A stretch of 64,000 nucleotides of DNA from NCBI RefSeq assembly GCF_024606225.1, contig NZ_JAGRPU010000015.1:62001-126000 (forward strand). The letters run 5' to 3'. Each line of letters begins with the position of its first letter. Within the stretch, counting starts at the first letter, position 1. The notes under the pieces were generated by a model. The model did not search any database and had not been told where the DNA came from. It saw nothing but the letters and a program-made list of their open reading frames with translations. The translations under genes were made by a program, and so were the position numbers. Positions 26,345 through 37,123 of the stretch are shown here, one piece after another. This stretch comes from Endozoicomonas sp. ISHI1 (GTDB taxonomy: Bacteria; Pseudomonadota; Gammaproteobacteria; Pseudomonadales; Endozoicomonadaceae).

Positions 26345-26895
26345 GATCCTTATGCTCTTGTGTTTTTTAATATTTATTGAGCCCGCTACCAAAGTTTGCT
26401 TCGCAATACCCTTGCCACTCAGTGGGAGGGGGCTTCCTACTAACTTACACCAGGGAGCCAACGAATAAGACCAGATTTTTCCAACCTTGTTGTTTTTCAG
26501 CAAAGTCAGGTCGATATTGAGGCTGTTATCTCACCCGGTTTTGGACTTTTTATGACTCAAGAAATGAAGGAATCCGTGAAGTACCCGCTAATGAAGCCAG
26601 GTATGGTCAGTATCATTCGTATTCAAAGAGCTGATTCTGATGGCTTCACGAGAGTGTAACAGTGAACCATTATCATCAAATCGATCGACTTTACCTGGAT
26701 CGAGATCAGGGCCGTTTTGCTTTAGCCCTTGTACACCGGAGGCGCTGAAGAACTCGTTGTTATTATAAGTATTTGCACGTATAGCTAATTTTTAGTACCT
26801 ATGTACCACTAATAGTAGCAACTGAGAAAACAAGAATCTTAATGCCGGTTTTATGGGCATTGGACTGATAAACGAATTGATGAATAAGTTGTACC
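26345..26895. other. Intergenic region before the gsp operon
   Basis: About 550 bp between pagL and gspC. It must hold the gsp promoter, but I see no clear -35/-10 pair. An open frame without a start codon at 26462-26659 (ending SIIRIQRADSDGFTRV) looks like the 3' remnant of a lost gene; the family is not recognised. Confidence 0.4.
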
Positions 26896-27792
26896 ATGCC
26901 ACCAACCCTGCTCAACAGACTAAAAGCCTCTGGCCCTCTGTCCTCGCCTGACTTTAACATTGCCGGTGTGTTGTCACAGACCGGGGTGCGGCGACTGATT
27001 ATTGGCTGTGAAGTGCTGCTGGTCATTCTTCTGACTCAGCAGCTGGCTCGTCTTACATGGCAAGTCCTGGAAGGTTCTGACAGCGCCACGATTCATTCTT
27101 GGCAGCCTCAATCAACGGTGGTAAATGGTCGTCAATCGGAACAGGATGCCTACCCTGCGCTGAATGACTTTCATCTGTTTGGTCAGGAGCCTGTCAAGCT
27201 GAAACAAACGGATAAAAGCGATATCGACCCCAACGCCGTTCCAAAGTCCCGCCTGTCTGCAAAAGTAACCGGTATTGTTGCCAGTTCAGTTCCTGCTGAT
27301 TCCGTCGCTGTGATTCATTCCGGTGGCCGTGATCGCACTTATCGAATTGGTGAAAAGCTTCAGGGTTCCAGTGCTGAAGTGAAAGATATTTATGAAGATC
27401 GGGTGATTGTATTCAACAGGGGCAAGCTCGAAGCCTTGTTGCTTTACCCCGATGAAGCGGATCGAAAAGTAGAAAAAAGAGACAGTAGTCGTTTGGCAGA
27501 ATTACGTCAACGAGTGATCTCTGATCCAGCCTCTTTTACGGATTTTGTCCAGATCAACGCGGCTCAGAAGGATGGTCAGCTGGTTGGCTATCAGTTAACC
27601 CCTGGCAAGCTTCCTGACGTTTTTCGTGAGTCAGGCCTGAAGCCTGATGATATCGCCCTGTCTATTAACGGATATGACCTGAGTGACAGCAACGACACCA
27701 TGAAGCTGCTGCAGGAAATCAAGCAGCTCACCCAGCTATCGATGACCATTGAAAGAAATGGTCGTCTCTATGAAATAGAAGTCAGACTATGA
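26896..27792 (+). CDS. gspC: Type II secretion system protein GspC
   Basis: 298 residues, inner-membrane clamp linking the assembly platform to the secretin. One transmembrane segment (LIIGCEVLLVILLTQQLARL) follows a short cytoplasmic tail. The periplasmic homology region holds NDFHLFGQEP and SRLSAKVTGIVAS. The C-terminal PDZ-like domain (GYQLTPGKLPDVFRESGLKP, then DDIALSINGYDLSD) contributes to substrate selection. First gene of the operon; its stop overlaps the gspD start by four bases. Length and order match canonical GspC. Confidence 0.94.
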   Translation: MPPTLLNRLKASGPLSSPDFNIAGVLSQTGVRRLIIGCEVLLVILLTQQLARLTWQVLEGSDSATIHSWQPQSTVVNGRQSEQDAYPALNDFHLFGQEPVKLKQTDKSDIDPNAVPKSRLSAKVTGIVASSVPADSVAVIHSGGRDRTYRIGEKLQGSSAEVKDIYEDRVIVFNRGKLEALLLYPDEADRKVEKRDSSRLAELRQRVISDPASFTDFVQINAAQKDGQLVGYQLTPGKLPDVFRESGLKPDDIALSINGYDLSDSNDTMKLLQEIKQLTQLSMTIERNGRLYEIEVRL

Positions 27793-29993
27793 GTGTTAGA
27801 GGAAAAACAGGGTTATTAATATTATTCCCTGAATCGCTTAGCGGGGCCATGGCCCGGAAATGTGTAAATCAGGATGTTATGAGACGGCTGCGCAGACAGA
27901 TCTGCTCAGTGACAGCAGGAATTTTACTGGCTACAACATCTTTTTTTGCCGGTCAGACATCTGCCAATTTCCAGCAATATTCTGCCAGTTTTGAAAAGGC
28001 CGATATTGCTGAATTTGCCAGTACAGTCAGCGCCACTCTGAACAAAACCATTATTCTGGACCCCGCTGTGCGTGGCTCTGTAACGGTCCGTTCCTATGAC
28101 AAACTCAATGCTGAACAATACTATCAGCTCTTTTTGAACGTTCTGGAAGTCCACGGTTTTGCCGTTATCGAACAAGAGAATAATGTCCTGAAAATTGTTC
28201 AGGACAAGAACGCAAAAATGTCGGCGATTGCACTGGCTGACAGGCAAAAGCCGGGGCAGGGTGATGAGTTTGTTACCTGGGTGCTACCGGTTCAGAACGT
28301 GCCGGTGAGAGAACTGTCTCCGTTATTGCGCCAGCTGAATGATACAGCGGGCAATGTCGTTCACTACGACCCCTCCAACATTCTTCTGATGACCGGCCGT
28401 GCAGCCAATGTGAAGCGTCTGGTTGAGATTGTCAGACGAGTGGATATGGCCGGCAACCGAAACTTCTCGGTTATTCAGCTCGAGTACGCTTCTGCTTCTG
28501 AAATGCAGCGAATTCTCACTTCCCTGCTGCAGGAAAAAGGCGGCAAGGGCAGTACTTCCCGGGTGACCGTGGTTGCTGATGATCGCAGCAATCGACTGAT
28601 TGTTGCCGGCCAGACAAGACAACTGCAAAAAGTGAATCGTATTGTCTATCAACTGGATGCCGAACAGGAATCATCCGGCAATACCCGCGTCTTCTATTTG
28701 AGGTATGCCAAGGCGGAAGAACTGAAAGAAGTCATGGAAGGTGTGGGTCAAACGGTTCAGGCAGAAAAAGACAGCGGTAAGACAGTTGTTCGTAATAACC
28801 AGAAGTTCAGTATCAATGTTCATGAGCAAACCAACGCTCTGGTGGTCACCGCTCAGCCAGACATTATGAAAAGTCTGGAAAGTGTCATCAAGCAGCTTGA
28901 TATTCGTCGTGCCCAGGTTCTGGTCGAAGCCATTATCGTTGAGGTAGCGGATGGCGATGGCATTAACCTCTCCTTCCAGCTAGCCAATGCTAACAGCGGC
29001 AGTATGATGCAGTTTAACGATGGCCGAACGGTTCCGATTGGCCAGATCATGGCCGGTCTGAAAGATGCTGAAGATAAGCCAGGCTCAACAGTCATCAGTG
29101 AAAATGGCAATGTCACTGTCAATCCTGATCAGCCGGGTGATTACACCAAATTATATGATGCTCTGGCCGGTGTTTCTGGTGCGGCCTTCAGTATCACATC
29201 CGGCGACTGGACAGCCCTTTTGCAGGCTGTTACCAGCTCAACAAAATCCAATGTTCTGGCGACTCCGAGCCTGATGACGCTGGATAACGAAGAGTCTTCT
29301 TTCATAGTGGGCGACGAAGTCCCTGTTATCACCGGTTCTGCCTCCAGTTCAAACAACGACAACCCTTTCCAGACCGTAGAGCGTAAGGAAGTAGGTGTGA
29401 AGATGACTGTTAAGCCCCAGATCAATGAGGGAGATTCGGTGATGCTGGATATTACTCAGGAAGTGTCTGGTGTTAATGGTACCACATCCGTCGATGTCAC
29501 TTTCTCCAAACGTGAAGTGAAAACATCCATCATGGCACGCAGTGGTGACACCATTGTTATTGGCGGATTGCTGGATGAAGACGTGCAGGAAAGTGTTTCC
29601 AAAGTGCCACTGCTGGGTGACATTCCCTACATAGGTGCTCTCTTTCGCTCCACCTCCAGCGAGGTGAAAAAGCGTAACCTGATGGTCTTCCTGAGGCCCA
29701 CCATCATTCGTGACGATAACATCCTGACCAGTATCAGCGGTAAGAAATACAGCTATATGCGTGCCCGACAGCTGGATCGTCGTGATCAGGGCGTTGAGCT
29801 GATGCCTGATGCAAGAACCCCGGTCCTGCCGGAATACCCCTCTAACTCCGATCTGATGAACAGAGCGCGCCAGAAACTGGATGAAGCCGATCAGAAAGAA
29901 AAAGAGAAAGAAAAAAACGACAAGAAAGACGATGACAAGGTAGCCAGTAAACAGTCGGAGAAGAGCGATGCAGAGTCCGGCGATAACAGCTGA
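27789..29993 (+). CDS. gspD: Type II secretion system secretin GspD
   Basis: 734 residues. The first 50 or so form a long signal sequence; an internal ATG at 27849 could also be used. The N0 domain starts [20 protein letters not shown]. The N1-N3 ring domains include [20 protein letters not shown]. The secretin core contains [20 protein letters not shown], the gate region VPVITGS, and the C-terminal signature [16 protein letters not shown] with [12 protein letters not shown]. The last 45 residues are Lys/Asp/Glu-rich and disordered. It forms the outer-membrane pore; no GspS pilotin gene is nearby. Its end overlaps gspE. Confidence 0.96.
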   Translation: MSVRGKTGLLILFPESLSGAMARKCVNQDVMRRLRRQICSVTAGILLATTSFFAGQTSANFQQYSASFEKADIAEFASTVSATLNKTIILDPAVRGSVTVRSYDKLNAEQYYQLFLNVLEVHGFAVIEQENNVLKIVQDKNAKMSAIALADRQKPGQGDEFVTWVLPVQNVPVRELSPLLRQLNDTAGNVVHYDPSNILLMTGRAANVKRLVEIVRRVDMAGNRNFSVIQLEYASASEMQRILTSLLQEKGGKGSTSRVTVVADDRSNRLIVAGQTRQLQKVNRIVYQLDAEQESSGNTRVFYLRYAKAEELKEVMEGVGQTVQAEKDSGKTVVRNNQKFSINVHEQTNALVVTAQPDIMKSLESVIKQLDIRRAQVLVEAIIVEVADGDGINLSFQLANANSGSMMQFNDGRTVPIGQIMAGLKDAEDKPGSTVISENGNVTVNPDQPGDYTKLYDALAGVSGAAFSITSGDWTALLQAVTSSTKSNVLATPSLMTLDNEESSFIVGDEVPVITGSASSSNNDNPFQTVERKEVGVKMTVKPQINEGDSVMLDITQEVSGVNGTTSVDVTFSKREVKTSIMARSGDTIVIGGLLDEDVQESVSKVPLLGDIPYIGALFRSTSSEVKKRNLMVFLRPTIIRDDNILTSISGKKYSYMRARQLDRRDQGVELMPDARTPVLPEYPSNSDLMNRARQKLDEADQKEKEKEKNDKKDDDKVASKQSEKSDAESGDNS

Positions 29994-31518
29994 TCAGGAA
30001 ACCGAAGCCTCTGCTCAGGAAGCGGCACAAGATCTCCCTGCGGGTGTTCTGGAGCTGCCCTTTGCCTTTGCCCGTAACTTCGGTGTCCTGCTGGAAAGAG
30101 AGCAGCAGGGTAATTTCTGTTTGTACGTCAATGGTCAATCTTCCAGAGCCGCTATTACTGAAGTTCGTCGCTTTGTTGCAGGCCCGATTGACATCAAATC
30201 CCTGTCTGAGGGTGACTTTGAGGCGAGACTGTCGAGCTATTATCAAAAAGACTCATCGGCTGCCCGTCAGCTGATGAATGATATTGGCAATGATGAAGAG
30301 CTTCACTCTCTGGCAGAGGAATTGCCTGACAACGAAGACCTTCTGGATGCCGACGATGGTGCCCCGATCATTCGAATGATCAACGCCATGTTGGGCGAGG
30401 CGATCAAGGAAGGTGCCTCCGATATTCATATCGAAACCTTCGAAAACTGTCTGGTGATTCGCTTCCGTGTCGATGGTGTTTTGAGAGAAATCCTTCGACC
30501 CCAGCGCAAGCTGGCGGCATTGCTGGTATCCCGTATCAAGGTTATGGCCAAACTGGATATTGCCGAGAAGCGGGTTCCTCAGGATGGTCGTATTTCCCTG
30601 CGACTGGGTGGTCGTGCCGTCGATGTCCGGGTATCGACACTGCCTTCTCGTCATGGTGAGCGAATCGTATTGCGTTTGCTGGATCGCAACAGTGTCCGCA
30701 TGGATATGTCCAGTTTAGGTATGACGCCCGATATTCATCAGCATATCAGTGAAGCTCTGCATAAACCTCACGGTATTCTGCTGGTCACAGGCCCGACCGG
30801 TTCCGGTAAGAGTACGACACTGTACGCTGGTCTGACAGAAATCAACGACACCGAACGTAATATTCTCACTGTTGAAGATCCTGTGGAATACGATCTCGAA
30901 GGCGTGGGTCAGACACAGGTCAACCCCAAGGTCGATATGACCTTTGCCCGGGGGCTGCGTGCCATCCTGCGTCAGGACCCGGACGTGGTGATGGTGGGTG
31001 AGATTCGTGATCTCGAAACCGCAGAAATTTCTATTCAGGCCTCCCTGACCGGTCACCTGGTGCTGAGTACCCTGCACACCAATACGGCTATCGGTGCTGT
31101 CACACGCCTGAGGGATATGGGCATTGAACCTTTCCTTCTGTCATCCAGTCTTTTGGGCGTTTTGGCCCAGCGTCTGGTTCGTACCCTCTGTCCTTCCTGC
31201 AAAGTAGCGCGAGAGCCAACGCCTCATGAGCGAAAGCTGTTGGGAATAGACGACTCTGACAGCAGACCCGTTCACGAAGCCAGCCCTGAAGGTTGTTCCG
31301 AATGTCATGGTGGTGGCTACAAAGGCCGAACCGGCATTCATGAATTATTTCTGGTCAACGATGAAGTCCGCCGTATGATTCATGAAGGTGTAGGTGAACA
31401 GGCTTTGGAAGATGTGATTCGCAGGACCAGTCCCAGTATCCAGAAAGATGGCTTTCGTAAAGTTCTTGCGGGTATGACTTCCATTGAAGAAGTACTGCGG
31501 GTGACCAGGGAGGAATAA
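29968..31518 (+). CDS. gspE: Type II secretion ATPase GspE
   Basis: 516 residues, cytoplasmic hexameric ATPase that powers pseudopilus assembly. The N1E domain is followed by [20 protein letters not shown]. Walker A is GPTGSGKST at 275-283, the Asp box [20 protein letters not shown], Walker [16 protein letters not shown], and the His box [11 protein letters not shown]. The zinc site is a tetracysteine: CPSC at 408-411 and CSEC at 443-446. Starts inside the last codons of gspD (26-bp overlap), so it is translationally coupled. Confidence 0.97.
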   Translation: MQSPAITADQETEASAQEAAQDLPAGVLELPFAFARNFGVLLEREQQGNFCLYVNGQSSRAAITEVRRFVAGPIDIKSLSEGDFEARLSSYYQKDSSAARQLMNDIGNDEELHSLAEELPDNEDLLDADDGAPIIRMINAMLGEAIKEGASDIHIETFENCLVIRFRVDGVLREILRPQRKLAALLVSRIKVMAKLDIAEKRVPQDGRISLRLGGRAVDVRVSTLPSRHGERIVLRLLDRNSVRMDMSSLGMTPDIHQHISEALHKPHGILLVTGPTGSGKSTTLYAGLTEINDTERNILTVEDPVEYDLEGVGQTQVNPKVDMTFARGLRAILRQDPDVVMVGEIRDLETAEISIQASLTGHLVLSTLHTNTAIGAVTRLRDMGIEPFLLSSSLLGVLAQRLVRTLCPSCKVAREPTPHERKLLGIDDSDSRPVHEASPEGCSECHGGGYKGRTGIHELFLVNDEVRRMIHEGVGEQALEDVIRRTSPSIQKDGFRKVLAGMTSIEEVLRVTREE

Positions 31519-32741
31519 TGGGCGTATTTGCTTATGAAGCCCTGGATAAAAAGGGTAAAAAACGCAAAGGGGTGCTTGAGGCTGATTCCCCCCGCCAGCT
31601 TCGTCAGCAGTTGCGTTTGGAAGGTCTGGCTCCGGTGGCCATTACTGAATCCGAACAAAAGAGCAGTGGCGAACGGGCGTCGTTTTCTCTGTTCGAGAAG
31701 AAAGCCAGCCCGGCTGAAGTCGCCATGTTGACTCGTCAGCTAGCGACTCTGGTAGCGGCTGCCATTCCTCTGGAAGAGTGTCTTCAGGCTCTGTCCCGTC
31801 AGGTTCAGAAATCCCACCTGAAAGCCATGATCACTACCGTAAGAGCGAAGGTACTGGAAGGACGGACGCTGGCAGAAAGTCTGGCGATTTACCCGAAAAC
31901 CTTTGACACACTCTATTGTTCCATGGTGGCGGCTGGCGAAAAGTCCGGTCACCTGGATACGGTTCTGGAGCGACTGGCGGACTACACCGAACAGCGTCAG
32001 GTGATCCGGGGCAAGCTGATTCAGGCCATGATTTATCCCGCCATTCTCACCATCGTGGCGGTCTCGGTCATCGCCATTCTGCTGGCAACCGTGGTACCTA
32101 CCGTAGTGGAACAGTTTGCGGATCTCGGACAGGATCTGCCAGCGATGACCCTGGCTCTGATTGCCATGAGTAATTTTGTTCGGGACTACGGCTTCGGTGT
32201 ATTAGCTGGTCTTATCATGCTTTTATTCCTGAGGCAGCGCTTGCTGGTTAATCCTGAACGGAGACTGACCCATGACCGATGGATGCTGAAAATGCCCGTT
32301 ATGGGCGAGGTGGGTGCCGGTGTTGATACCTCCCGTTTTGCGCGGACACTCAGTATTCTCAGTAGTAGTTCAGTGCCGCTTCTGGAGGGTATGAGAATCT
32401 CCGCCGAGGTCATGTCCAACTCTTTTATCCGGAAATCCCTTGAGCAAGCTTCGGAGCGGGTGAGGGAAGGTTCCAGCCTCTGGGTGGCGCTGGATCAGAC
32501 ACAACTGTTTCCGCCCATGATGCTTCACATTATTGCCAGTGGTGAAAAGTCGGGTGAGCTGGAACAGATGTTGGGCCGGGCAGCGGACAGCCAGGATCGA
32601 CAGTTTGAAAACCAGGTGAACATTGCCCTGGGTGTTTTTGGCCCATTGCTGATTGTCTCCATGGCGGGCATGGTGCTGTTTATCGTTATGGCGATTCTGA
32701 CCCCGATGCTGGACCTTAACTCACTGGTATCAGGTGGTTAA
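31518..32741 (+). CDS. gspF: Type II secretion inner-membrane platform protein GspF
   Basis: 407 residues, polytopic. Two homologous GspF cytoplasmic domains are seen: MLTRQLATLVAAAIPLEECL and, in the second half, FARTLSILSSSSVPLLEGMR. Conserved AGEKSGHLD and SGEKSGELE motifs follow in each repeat. Three transmembrane helices (YPAILTIVAVSVIAILLATV, GFGVLAGLIMLLFL, and LLIVSMAGMVLFIVMAIL). It connects GspE to pseudopilin assembly. Starts one base into the gspE stop region. Confidence 0.96.
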   Translation: MGVFAYEALDKKGKKRKGVLEADSPRQLRQQLRLEGLAPVAITESEQKSSGERASFSLFEKKASPAEVAMLTRQLATLVAAAIPLEECLQALSRQVQKSHLKAMITTVRAKVLEGRTLAESLAIYPKTFDTLYCSMVAAGEKSGHLDTVLERLADYTEQRQVIRGKLIQAMIYPAILTIVAVSVIAILLATVVPTVVEQFADLGQDLPAMTLALIAMSNFVRDYGFGVLAGLIMLLFLRQRLLVNPERRLTHDRWMLKMPVMGEVGAGVDTSRFARTLSILSSSSVPLLEGMRISAEVMSNSFIRKSLEQASERVREGSSLWVALDQTQLFPPMMLHIIASGEKSGELEQMLGRAADSQDRQFENQVNIALGVFGPLLIVSMAGMVLFIVMAILTPMLDLNSLVSGG

Positions 32742-32831
32742 CAGGCACCAGGGGGTTTAAGTTAAGCGTTTTTCAGAAAAAAACATGAGCCTGATACAGA
32801 TCGGACCATGTGGATTAGGAGTTAATGACCA

Positions 32832-33272
32832 ATGACTACGAAAAAGGTAGATCGACAAAAACAGCAGGGTTTTACCCTGATCGAGATCATGGTGGTGATC
32901 GTGATTCTCGGCGTTCTGGCCAGTATGGTGGCCCCGAATGTTCTGGGTAACAAAAAAAAAGCAGACCAGCAGAAGGCGGTCAGTGACATAGTGACGCTGG
33001 AAAACGCACTGGACATGTACAAGCTGGACAATAATCACTTCCCATCCACTCAGCAAGGGTTGAATGCTCTGGTAGAACAGCCTTCCGGCAGCCCTCAACC
33101 CGGAAATTACCGTGACAATGGCTACATCCGTCGTCTACCCCAAGACCCGTGGGGTAATGACTACCTGATGCAGTCTCCCGGTGAATTTGGTGATATCGAT
33201 ATCTTCTCTGCCGGACCTGATGGACAGGCGGGTTCTGACGATGACATCGGCAACTGGAACATGAATTCCTGA
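32832..33272 (+). CDS. gspG: Major pseudopilin GspG
   Basis: 146 residues. The prepilin peptidase site is QQG13/F14TLIEIMVV, with Glu at +5 and the hydrophobic assembly helix. The body has LDNNHFPSTQQGLNALV and YIRRLPQDPWGNDYL, and the C-terminal Ca-binding loop SAGPDGQAGSDDDIGNW. Major subunit of the pseudopilus. Needs a prepilin peptidase (GspO/PilD), which is not in this window. A 90-bp gap separates it from gspF, the only sizeable gap in the operon. Confidence 0.97.
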   Translation: MTTKKVDRQKQQGFTLIEIMVVIVILGVLASMVAPNVLGNKKKADQQKAVSDIVTLENALDMYKLDNNHFPSTQQGLNALVEQPSGSPQPGNYRDNGYIRRLPQDPWGNDYLMQSPGEFGDIDIFSAGPDGQAGSDDDIGNWNMNS

Positions 33273-33856
33273 TGAAGCACGCTGGTTTCACCCTGCTTGA
33301 AATTATGCTGGTTCTGGTACTGCTGGGCATTGCTACCGCTGTCGTATTGCCTACTCTGGAACCGGCAGACAGTTCTGCACGTTTAAAAACGGACGCAGAG
33401 CGATTTGCTGCTCTGGTGAAAACTGGCCACGAAGAGTCATTGCTCAAAGGTAAAGACCTTGGGGTCAGGTTGACCGACAACGGCTATCAGTTTATGGAGT
33501 GGCACGAAGACCAATGGCAGTTAATGCAGAGTGACCGATTGCTCACAGAGAAAGAGCTTTCAGAAGCCATCAATCTGGACTTTATGCCGGGCGAGCTGAT
33601 CTGGCAGGCTGCTCTGGATGCTGAAGAGCAGCATGATAGTGACTCGTTTTTCACCGACTCAGGGCTGTTTGAAAACGAAGAAAGCATGAAAAAACCTGAT
33701 CTCTATATTTGGTCCAGTGGCGACGTGACCCCGGCTGAAGTGCGGTTTCAGTCTGCCAGCGACAGTCGTCGCTTTTTTAGCGTGATGATCAGGGAAACCG
33801 GAGAAGTAACCGTGGTCAGTGCAGATGAGTACGACAAGACAAGTGGCCGGGGCTGA
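33272..33856 (+). CDS. gspH: Minor pseudopilin GspH
   Basis: 194 residues with the prepilin signal MKHAG/FTLLEIMLVLVLLG (Glu at +5). The rest is a GspH/FimT-type globular domain (FAALVKTGHEESLLKGKDLG, GYQFMEWHEDQWQ). Links the GspIJK tip to the GspG shaft. Its ATG overlaps the gspG stop. Confidence 0.93.
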   Translation: MKHAGFTLLEIMLVLVLLGIATAVVLPTLEPADSSARLKTDAERFAALVKTGHEESLLKGKDLGVRLTDNGYQFMEWHEDQWQLMQSDRLLTEKELSEAINLDFMPGELIWQAALDAEEQHDSDSFFTDSGLFENEESMKKPDLYIWSSGDVTPAEVRFQSASDSRRFFSVMIRETGEVTVVSADEYDKTSGRG

Positions 33857-33859
33857 TAA

Positions 33860-34252
33860 ATGAAACGTCACGCAGGCTGTTCCCGACGGGCCAGGGGCTT
33901 CACTTTGTTAGAAGTGCTGATGGCCATGACTATTCTCGCCATCGCTGGTATCACAGTGCTCAGAACCAGCAGTGAAAGCCTTGATAACAGCCAGTACCTG
34001 AAGAACAAAACCATGGCTCGCTGGGTGGCCGACAATGAACTGGTCGATCTTTACCTGAAGGAGCAATGGCCGTCCCAGACCTGGAAAAAAGAAACCCGTG
34101 AGCTGGCAGACCAAACCTGGCATGTCCGATACCGAAGTGTGCGTACGGCGGATGAAAATTTTCGAGCCATCCAGGTCGAAGTCCGACTGGACCGTGATGA
34201 CAAGAAAGCCGCTCTGGCCAGTCTGCAAACTTACACGGTGAAGCGGTCTTGA
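33860..34252 (+). CDS. gspI: Minor pseudopilin GspI
   Basis: 130 residues. Leader MKRHAGCSRRARG/FTLLEVLMAMTILAIAG with Glu at +5. Conserved YLKNKTMARWVADNELVDLY and the C-terminal sheet FRAIQVEVRLDRDD match T2SSI. Nucleates the pseudopilus tip with GspJ and GspK. Starts three bases after gspH. Confidence 0.93.
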   Translation: MKRHAGCSRRARGFTLLEVLMAMTILAIAGITVLRTSSESLDNSQYLKNKTMARWVADNELVDLYLKEQWPSQTWKKETRELADQTWHVRYRSVRTADENFRAIQVEVRLDRDDKKAALASLQTYTVKRS

Positions 34253-34887
34253 AGTCATTGAACACCGTGCGACGCTGGACCCAACAGGGTTTTACCTTGC
34301 TGGAAATGTTGGTGGCCCTGACCATTTTTGCACTGGTCAGTATGAGTGCCTGGCAGATTCTACAGGGGGTTATGGGGGCCCGGGATGTTGCCAGCGATCA
34401 TCAGAGTCGTATTCAGGAAATTGACTACGCCATGATAGTCATGGAACAGGACTTCCGGCAAATGATTGACCGGGGTGTGCGGGTCGATGGTGAACTGACG
34501 AATCAAAGTCTGTTTGCCGGTAAAGATATGCTGGAATCCGATGACGAGGCAGCGGCCTTTATTCGTTTGGGCTGGCGTAATCCGCAAGACAAACTTCCCC
34601 GCTCCAAATTGCAGAAAGTCAGCTACCGGCTTAAGGACGGCGTGCTTGAGCGTCAACACTTTTATGTGCTGGACCCGGAGGAAAATGCGGAACCCGTAGT
34701 CAGGGATCTGTTAACCGATGTCCGCTCACTCAAGTTTCAGTACTTCGTTAAAGGCCTGTGGGTAGAAACGCTCGGCAATACCCTGCCCCAAGGCCTGAAG
34801 ATTAGGTTTGAGCTGAATGATTTGGGGATCATCGAGCGGCGCTACGTGCTTCCCGGGAACTGGGAAGTTCAGGAGCAGGAGTCATGA
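34249..34887 (+). CDS. gspJ: Minor pseudopilin GspJ
   Basis: 212 residues, beginning at a TTG that overlaps the gspI stop. Leader RRWTQQG/FTLLEMLVALTIFALVSM with Glu at +5. IDYAMIVMEQDFRQMIDRGV and the C-terminal LKIRFELNDLGIIERRYVLP are typical GspJ segments. Part of the tip complex with GspI and GspK. The rare start and overlap suggest tight coupling that keeps it in step with gspI. Confidence 0.93.
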   Translation: MKSLNTVRRWTQQGFTLLEMLVALTIFALVSMSAWQILQGVMGARDVASDHQSRIQEIDYAMIVMEQDFRQMIDRGVRVDGELTNQSLFAGKDMLESDDEAAAFIRLGWRNPQDKLPRSKLQKVSYRLKDGVLERQHFYVLDPEENAEPVVRDLLTDVRSLKFQYFVKGLWVETLGNTLPQGLKIRFELNDLGIIERRYVLPGNWEVQEQES

Positions 34888-35891
34888 GGAGCCTGATTTC
34901 GGATAAAAAGAATAGTACATCCTTTAAGCGTCGGCAGTCGGGTGTCGCACTGCTGATTGTTATGTTCGTATTGACGCTTATGGTACTGATAGCGGCAGAG
35001 ATGACTTTCGGGTTTTCCCTGCAAATGCGGCGGACCGCCTCCCTGCAGCAAATAGAACAGGCACGCTGGTATGCACTGTCAGCCGAAGAACTGACAATCA
35101 AGGTGCTTCAGGACGAGTTTGATGAGAGCGATGAAACCGTGAATCTTGGCCAAACCTGGGCCACGGGGGAAGTGACTTTTCCGATGGATAGTGGGGCAAT
35201 CAAGGGAGAAATTTCCGACGCTCAGGCTTGTTTAAACCTGAATGCTTTGCAGGCATCGGATAAAGAAGGGCAGACTTCGGTTGAAGTCAAAGTATTTCAA
35301 TCCCTGATGGAAGCACTGGAAATTGAGTCCTATCAGGCCGAAATAATTGCACAATCAACCAGAGACTGGGTAGACAATGACAACACCCAGGCATCAGGCA
35401 TCGGCGCGGAAGACAGTTATTACCAGTCTCTGCCAGTGCCCTATCTGGCCAGTAATACCATTATGAGATCGGTTTCGGAGTTGAGAGCGGTTAAGGGCGT
35501 CAATGCCAAAATCATGAGAAGGGTCAAGCCTTATATCTGTGCATTGCCGGCCACCGAGATGAAGATCAATATTAATACTCTGTCGCCAGATCATGCACCG
35601 GTGCTCAGTGCCCTGTATTTGGGTGAGCTTCCCTTAGAGCAGGCAAAAGGGGTATTGGAACAGAGGCCGGAGGATGGCTGGAAGAGTGTGGATGAGTTTA
35701 TTCAGCAACCGTCTCTCTCCAACTTCAGTGCCGGAGGCACCCACGAATTGATGTCGGTGGACAGTCAGTATTTTGTGATGACTGCAACCGCTTCCTATGC
35801 GGACTCCAAAGTCCGAATAAAAAGCCTGCTGCGGCGGGAAGAAGAAAATAAGTTCAGCGTCATTCGCCGAGAGTTTGGAGGGCTTGAGTGA
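34884..35891 (+). CDS. gspK: Minor pseudopilin GspK
   Basis: 335 residues, the large tip pseudopilin. Leader KRRQSG/VALLIVMFVLTLMVLIA has no Glu at +5, as is normal for GspK. The helical insertion domain includes ESYQAEIIAQSTRDWVDNDN, then EDSYYQSL and VSELRAVKGVNAKIMRRVKP. ININTLSPDHAPVLSALY follows. It caps the pseudopilus and may touch substrate. Four-base overlap with gspJ. Confidence 0.94.
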   Translation: MRSLISDKKNSTSFKRRQSGVALLIVMFVLTLMVLIAAEMTFGFSLQMRRTASLQQIEQARWYALSAEELTIKVLQDEFDESDETVNLGQTWATGEVTFPMDSGAIKGEISDAQACLNLNALQASDKEGQTSVEVKVFQSLMEALEIESYQAEIIAQSTRDWVDNDNTQASGIGAEDSYYQSLPVPYLASNTIMRSVSELRAVKGVNAKIMRRVKPYICALPATEMKININTLSPDHAPVLSALYLGELPLEQAKGVLEQRPEDGWKSVDEFIQQPSLSNFSAGGTHELMSVDSQYFVMTATASYADSKVRIKSLLRREEENKFSVIRREFGGLE

Positions 35892-37123
35892 GCCAGCATC
35901 TTATCATCAGGCTGCCCGGAGATCCCGGCCAGCCCGTTCACTGGCAACGCTATCCAGTAGAGCAGGGGCCAGTGATTCAGGCGGCAGATGGGGAAAAAGC
36001 CTCCTCTGGCATTCTGCCGTCTGTTGAAGACCTGGGAACACTGACGGAGTCATTCCCGGATACCAAAACCATTGCCCTGGTTCCCACGGAGCTGGTCAGT
36101 GTTCACTGCCTTCAGGTTGAAGGCAGGCTGAGCAAGGCGGTATTAAAGTCACTGCCTTTTCGTCTGGAAGATGATCTGGCTGAGGACGTAGACGATCTTC
36201 ATATTTCGGTCATCGCGAGAGAAGGGGCTCAGGTTTATCTGTCCGTGGTCGCTCATTCGAAAATGGCTTTCTGGTGTGAAGCAATGAATCAGTCCGGCCT
36301 TAAAGTCAAAACCATGATTCCCGAAGCTTTGGCTCTGCCCTGGACCGAGGGAGAGTGCTCGGCGCTGGCCATGGATGAACGTTGGATACTGCGGGATAGC
36401 CGCTGGCAGTGGGCTGCCTGTGATCCATCCTGGCTGAGCTTCTATCTGGCAGCAGACGACTCGGAAGAGACGCCTCTGAAAGTGAACAGTTTCAGCGAAC
36501 TACCTGAGAACCTGACGGGGGAATGGAACCGGGAAGCTTCGGGCCCTGCTCTGGAAGTATTGGCAGCGGGTGCGGTCAGTGCTGACTCACAGAAGAACAG
36601 CCCCAACCTGTTGCAGGGTGTCTGGCAAGTTGAGTCATCCATCATCAAGAGCCTGAAACCCTGGAGGCTGGCTGCCGGACTCCTGGCTTTTACCATTACT
36701 CTGTTTATGGCTCAGGCAGTATTGAAATCGGTACAGTTGGAACAACAGGCTGATCAGCTTCAGGCGCAGGCGCATAAGATCTACAGTGACATGTTCCCCG
36801 GTGAGCGGATTGTGCGTCTACAGTCGCAAATGAGGCAGAAGCTAATGGCCTTGAAAAGTAACAACAGCGATGACTCGGGTCTGCTGAAACTGCTCGATCA
36901 GACTGCACCCTTGTTTAAACAATATCCCCAACTCAATACTGTTACTTTGTCGTATAACCAGTCTCAGCAATCACTGCGGGTGGAAGCCACTGCGAAGGAT
37001 TTTGATACTTTTACGGCATTCCGGGAAGAGTCGGGTGAGCAACTGGTGATCACGGTTGAAACACTGGAGAAGAGTGGTGATATTGCCAATGGTACGCTAA
37101 TCATCAGGGGGAGTGATTCATGA
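35888..37123 (+). CDS. gspL: Type II secretion platform protein GspL
   Basis: 411 residues from a GTG that overlaps the gspK stop. The N-terminal actin-like cytoplasmic domain binds GspE (SVHCLQVEGRLSKAVLKSLP and FRLEDDLAEDVDDLHI). One membrane segment (LAAGLLAFTITLFMAQAVL) and a ferredoxin-like periplasmic domain (LNTVTLSYNQSQQSLRVEA) follow. Bitopic inner-membrane protein that pairs with GspM. Confidence 0.93.
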   Translation: MSQHLIIRLPGDPGQPVHWQRYPVEQGPVIQAADGEKASSGILPSVEDLGTLTESFPDTKTIALVPTELVSVHCLQVEGRLSKAVLKSLPFRLEDDLAEDVDDLHISVIAREGAQVYLSVVAHSKMAFWCEAMNQSGLKVKTMIPEALALPWTEGECSALAMDERWILRDSRWQWAACDPSWLSFYLAADDSEETPLKVNSFSELPENLTGEWNREASGPALEVLAAGAVSADSQKNSPNLLQGVWQVESSIIKSLKPWRLAAGLLAFTITLFMAQAVLKSVQLEQQADQLQAQAHKIYSDMFPGERIVRLQSQMRQKLMALKSNNSDDSGLLKLLDQTAPLFKQYPQLNTVTLSYNQSQQSLRVEATAKDFDTFTAFREESGEQLVITVETLEKSGDIANGTLIIRGSDS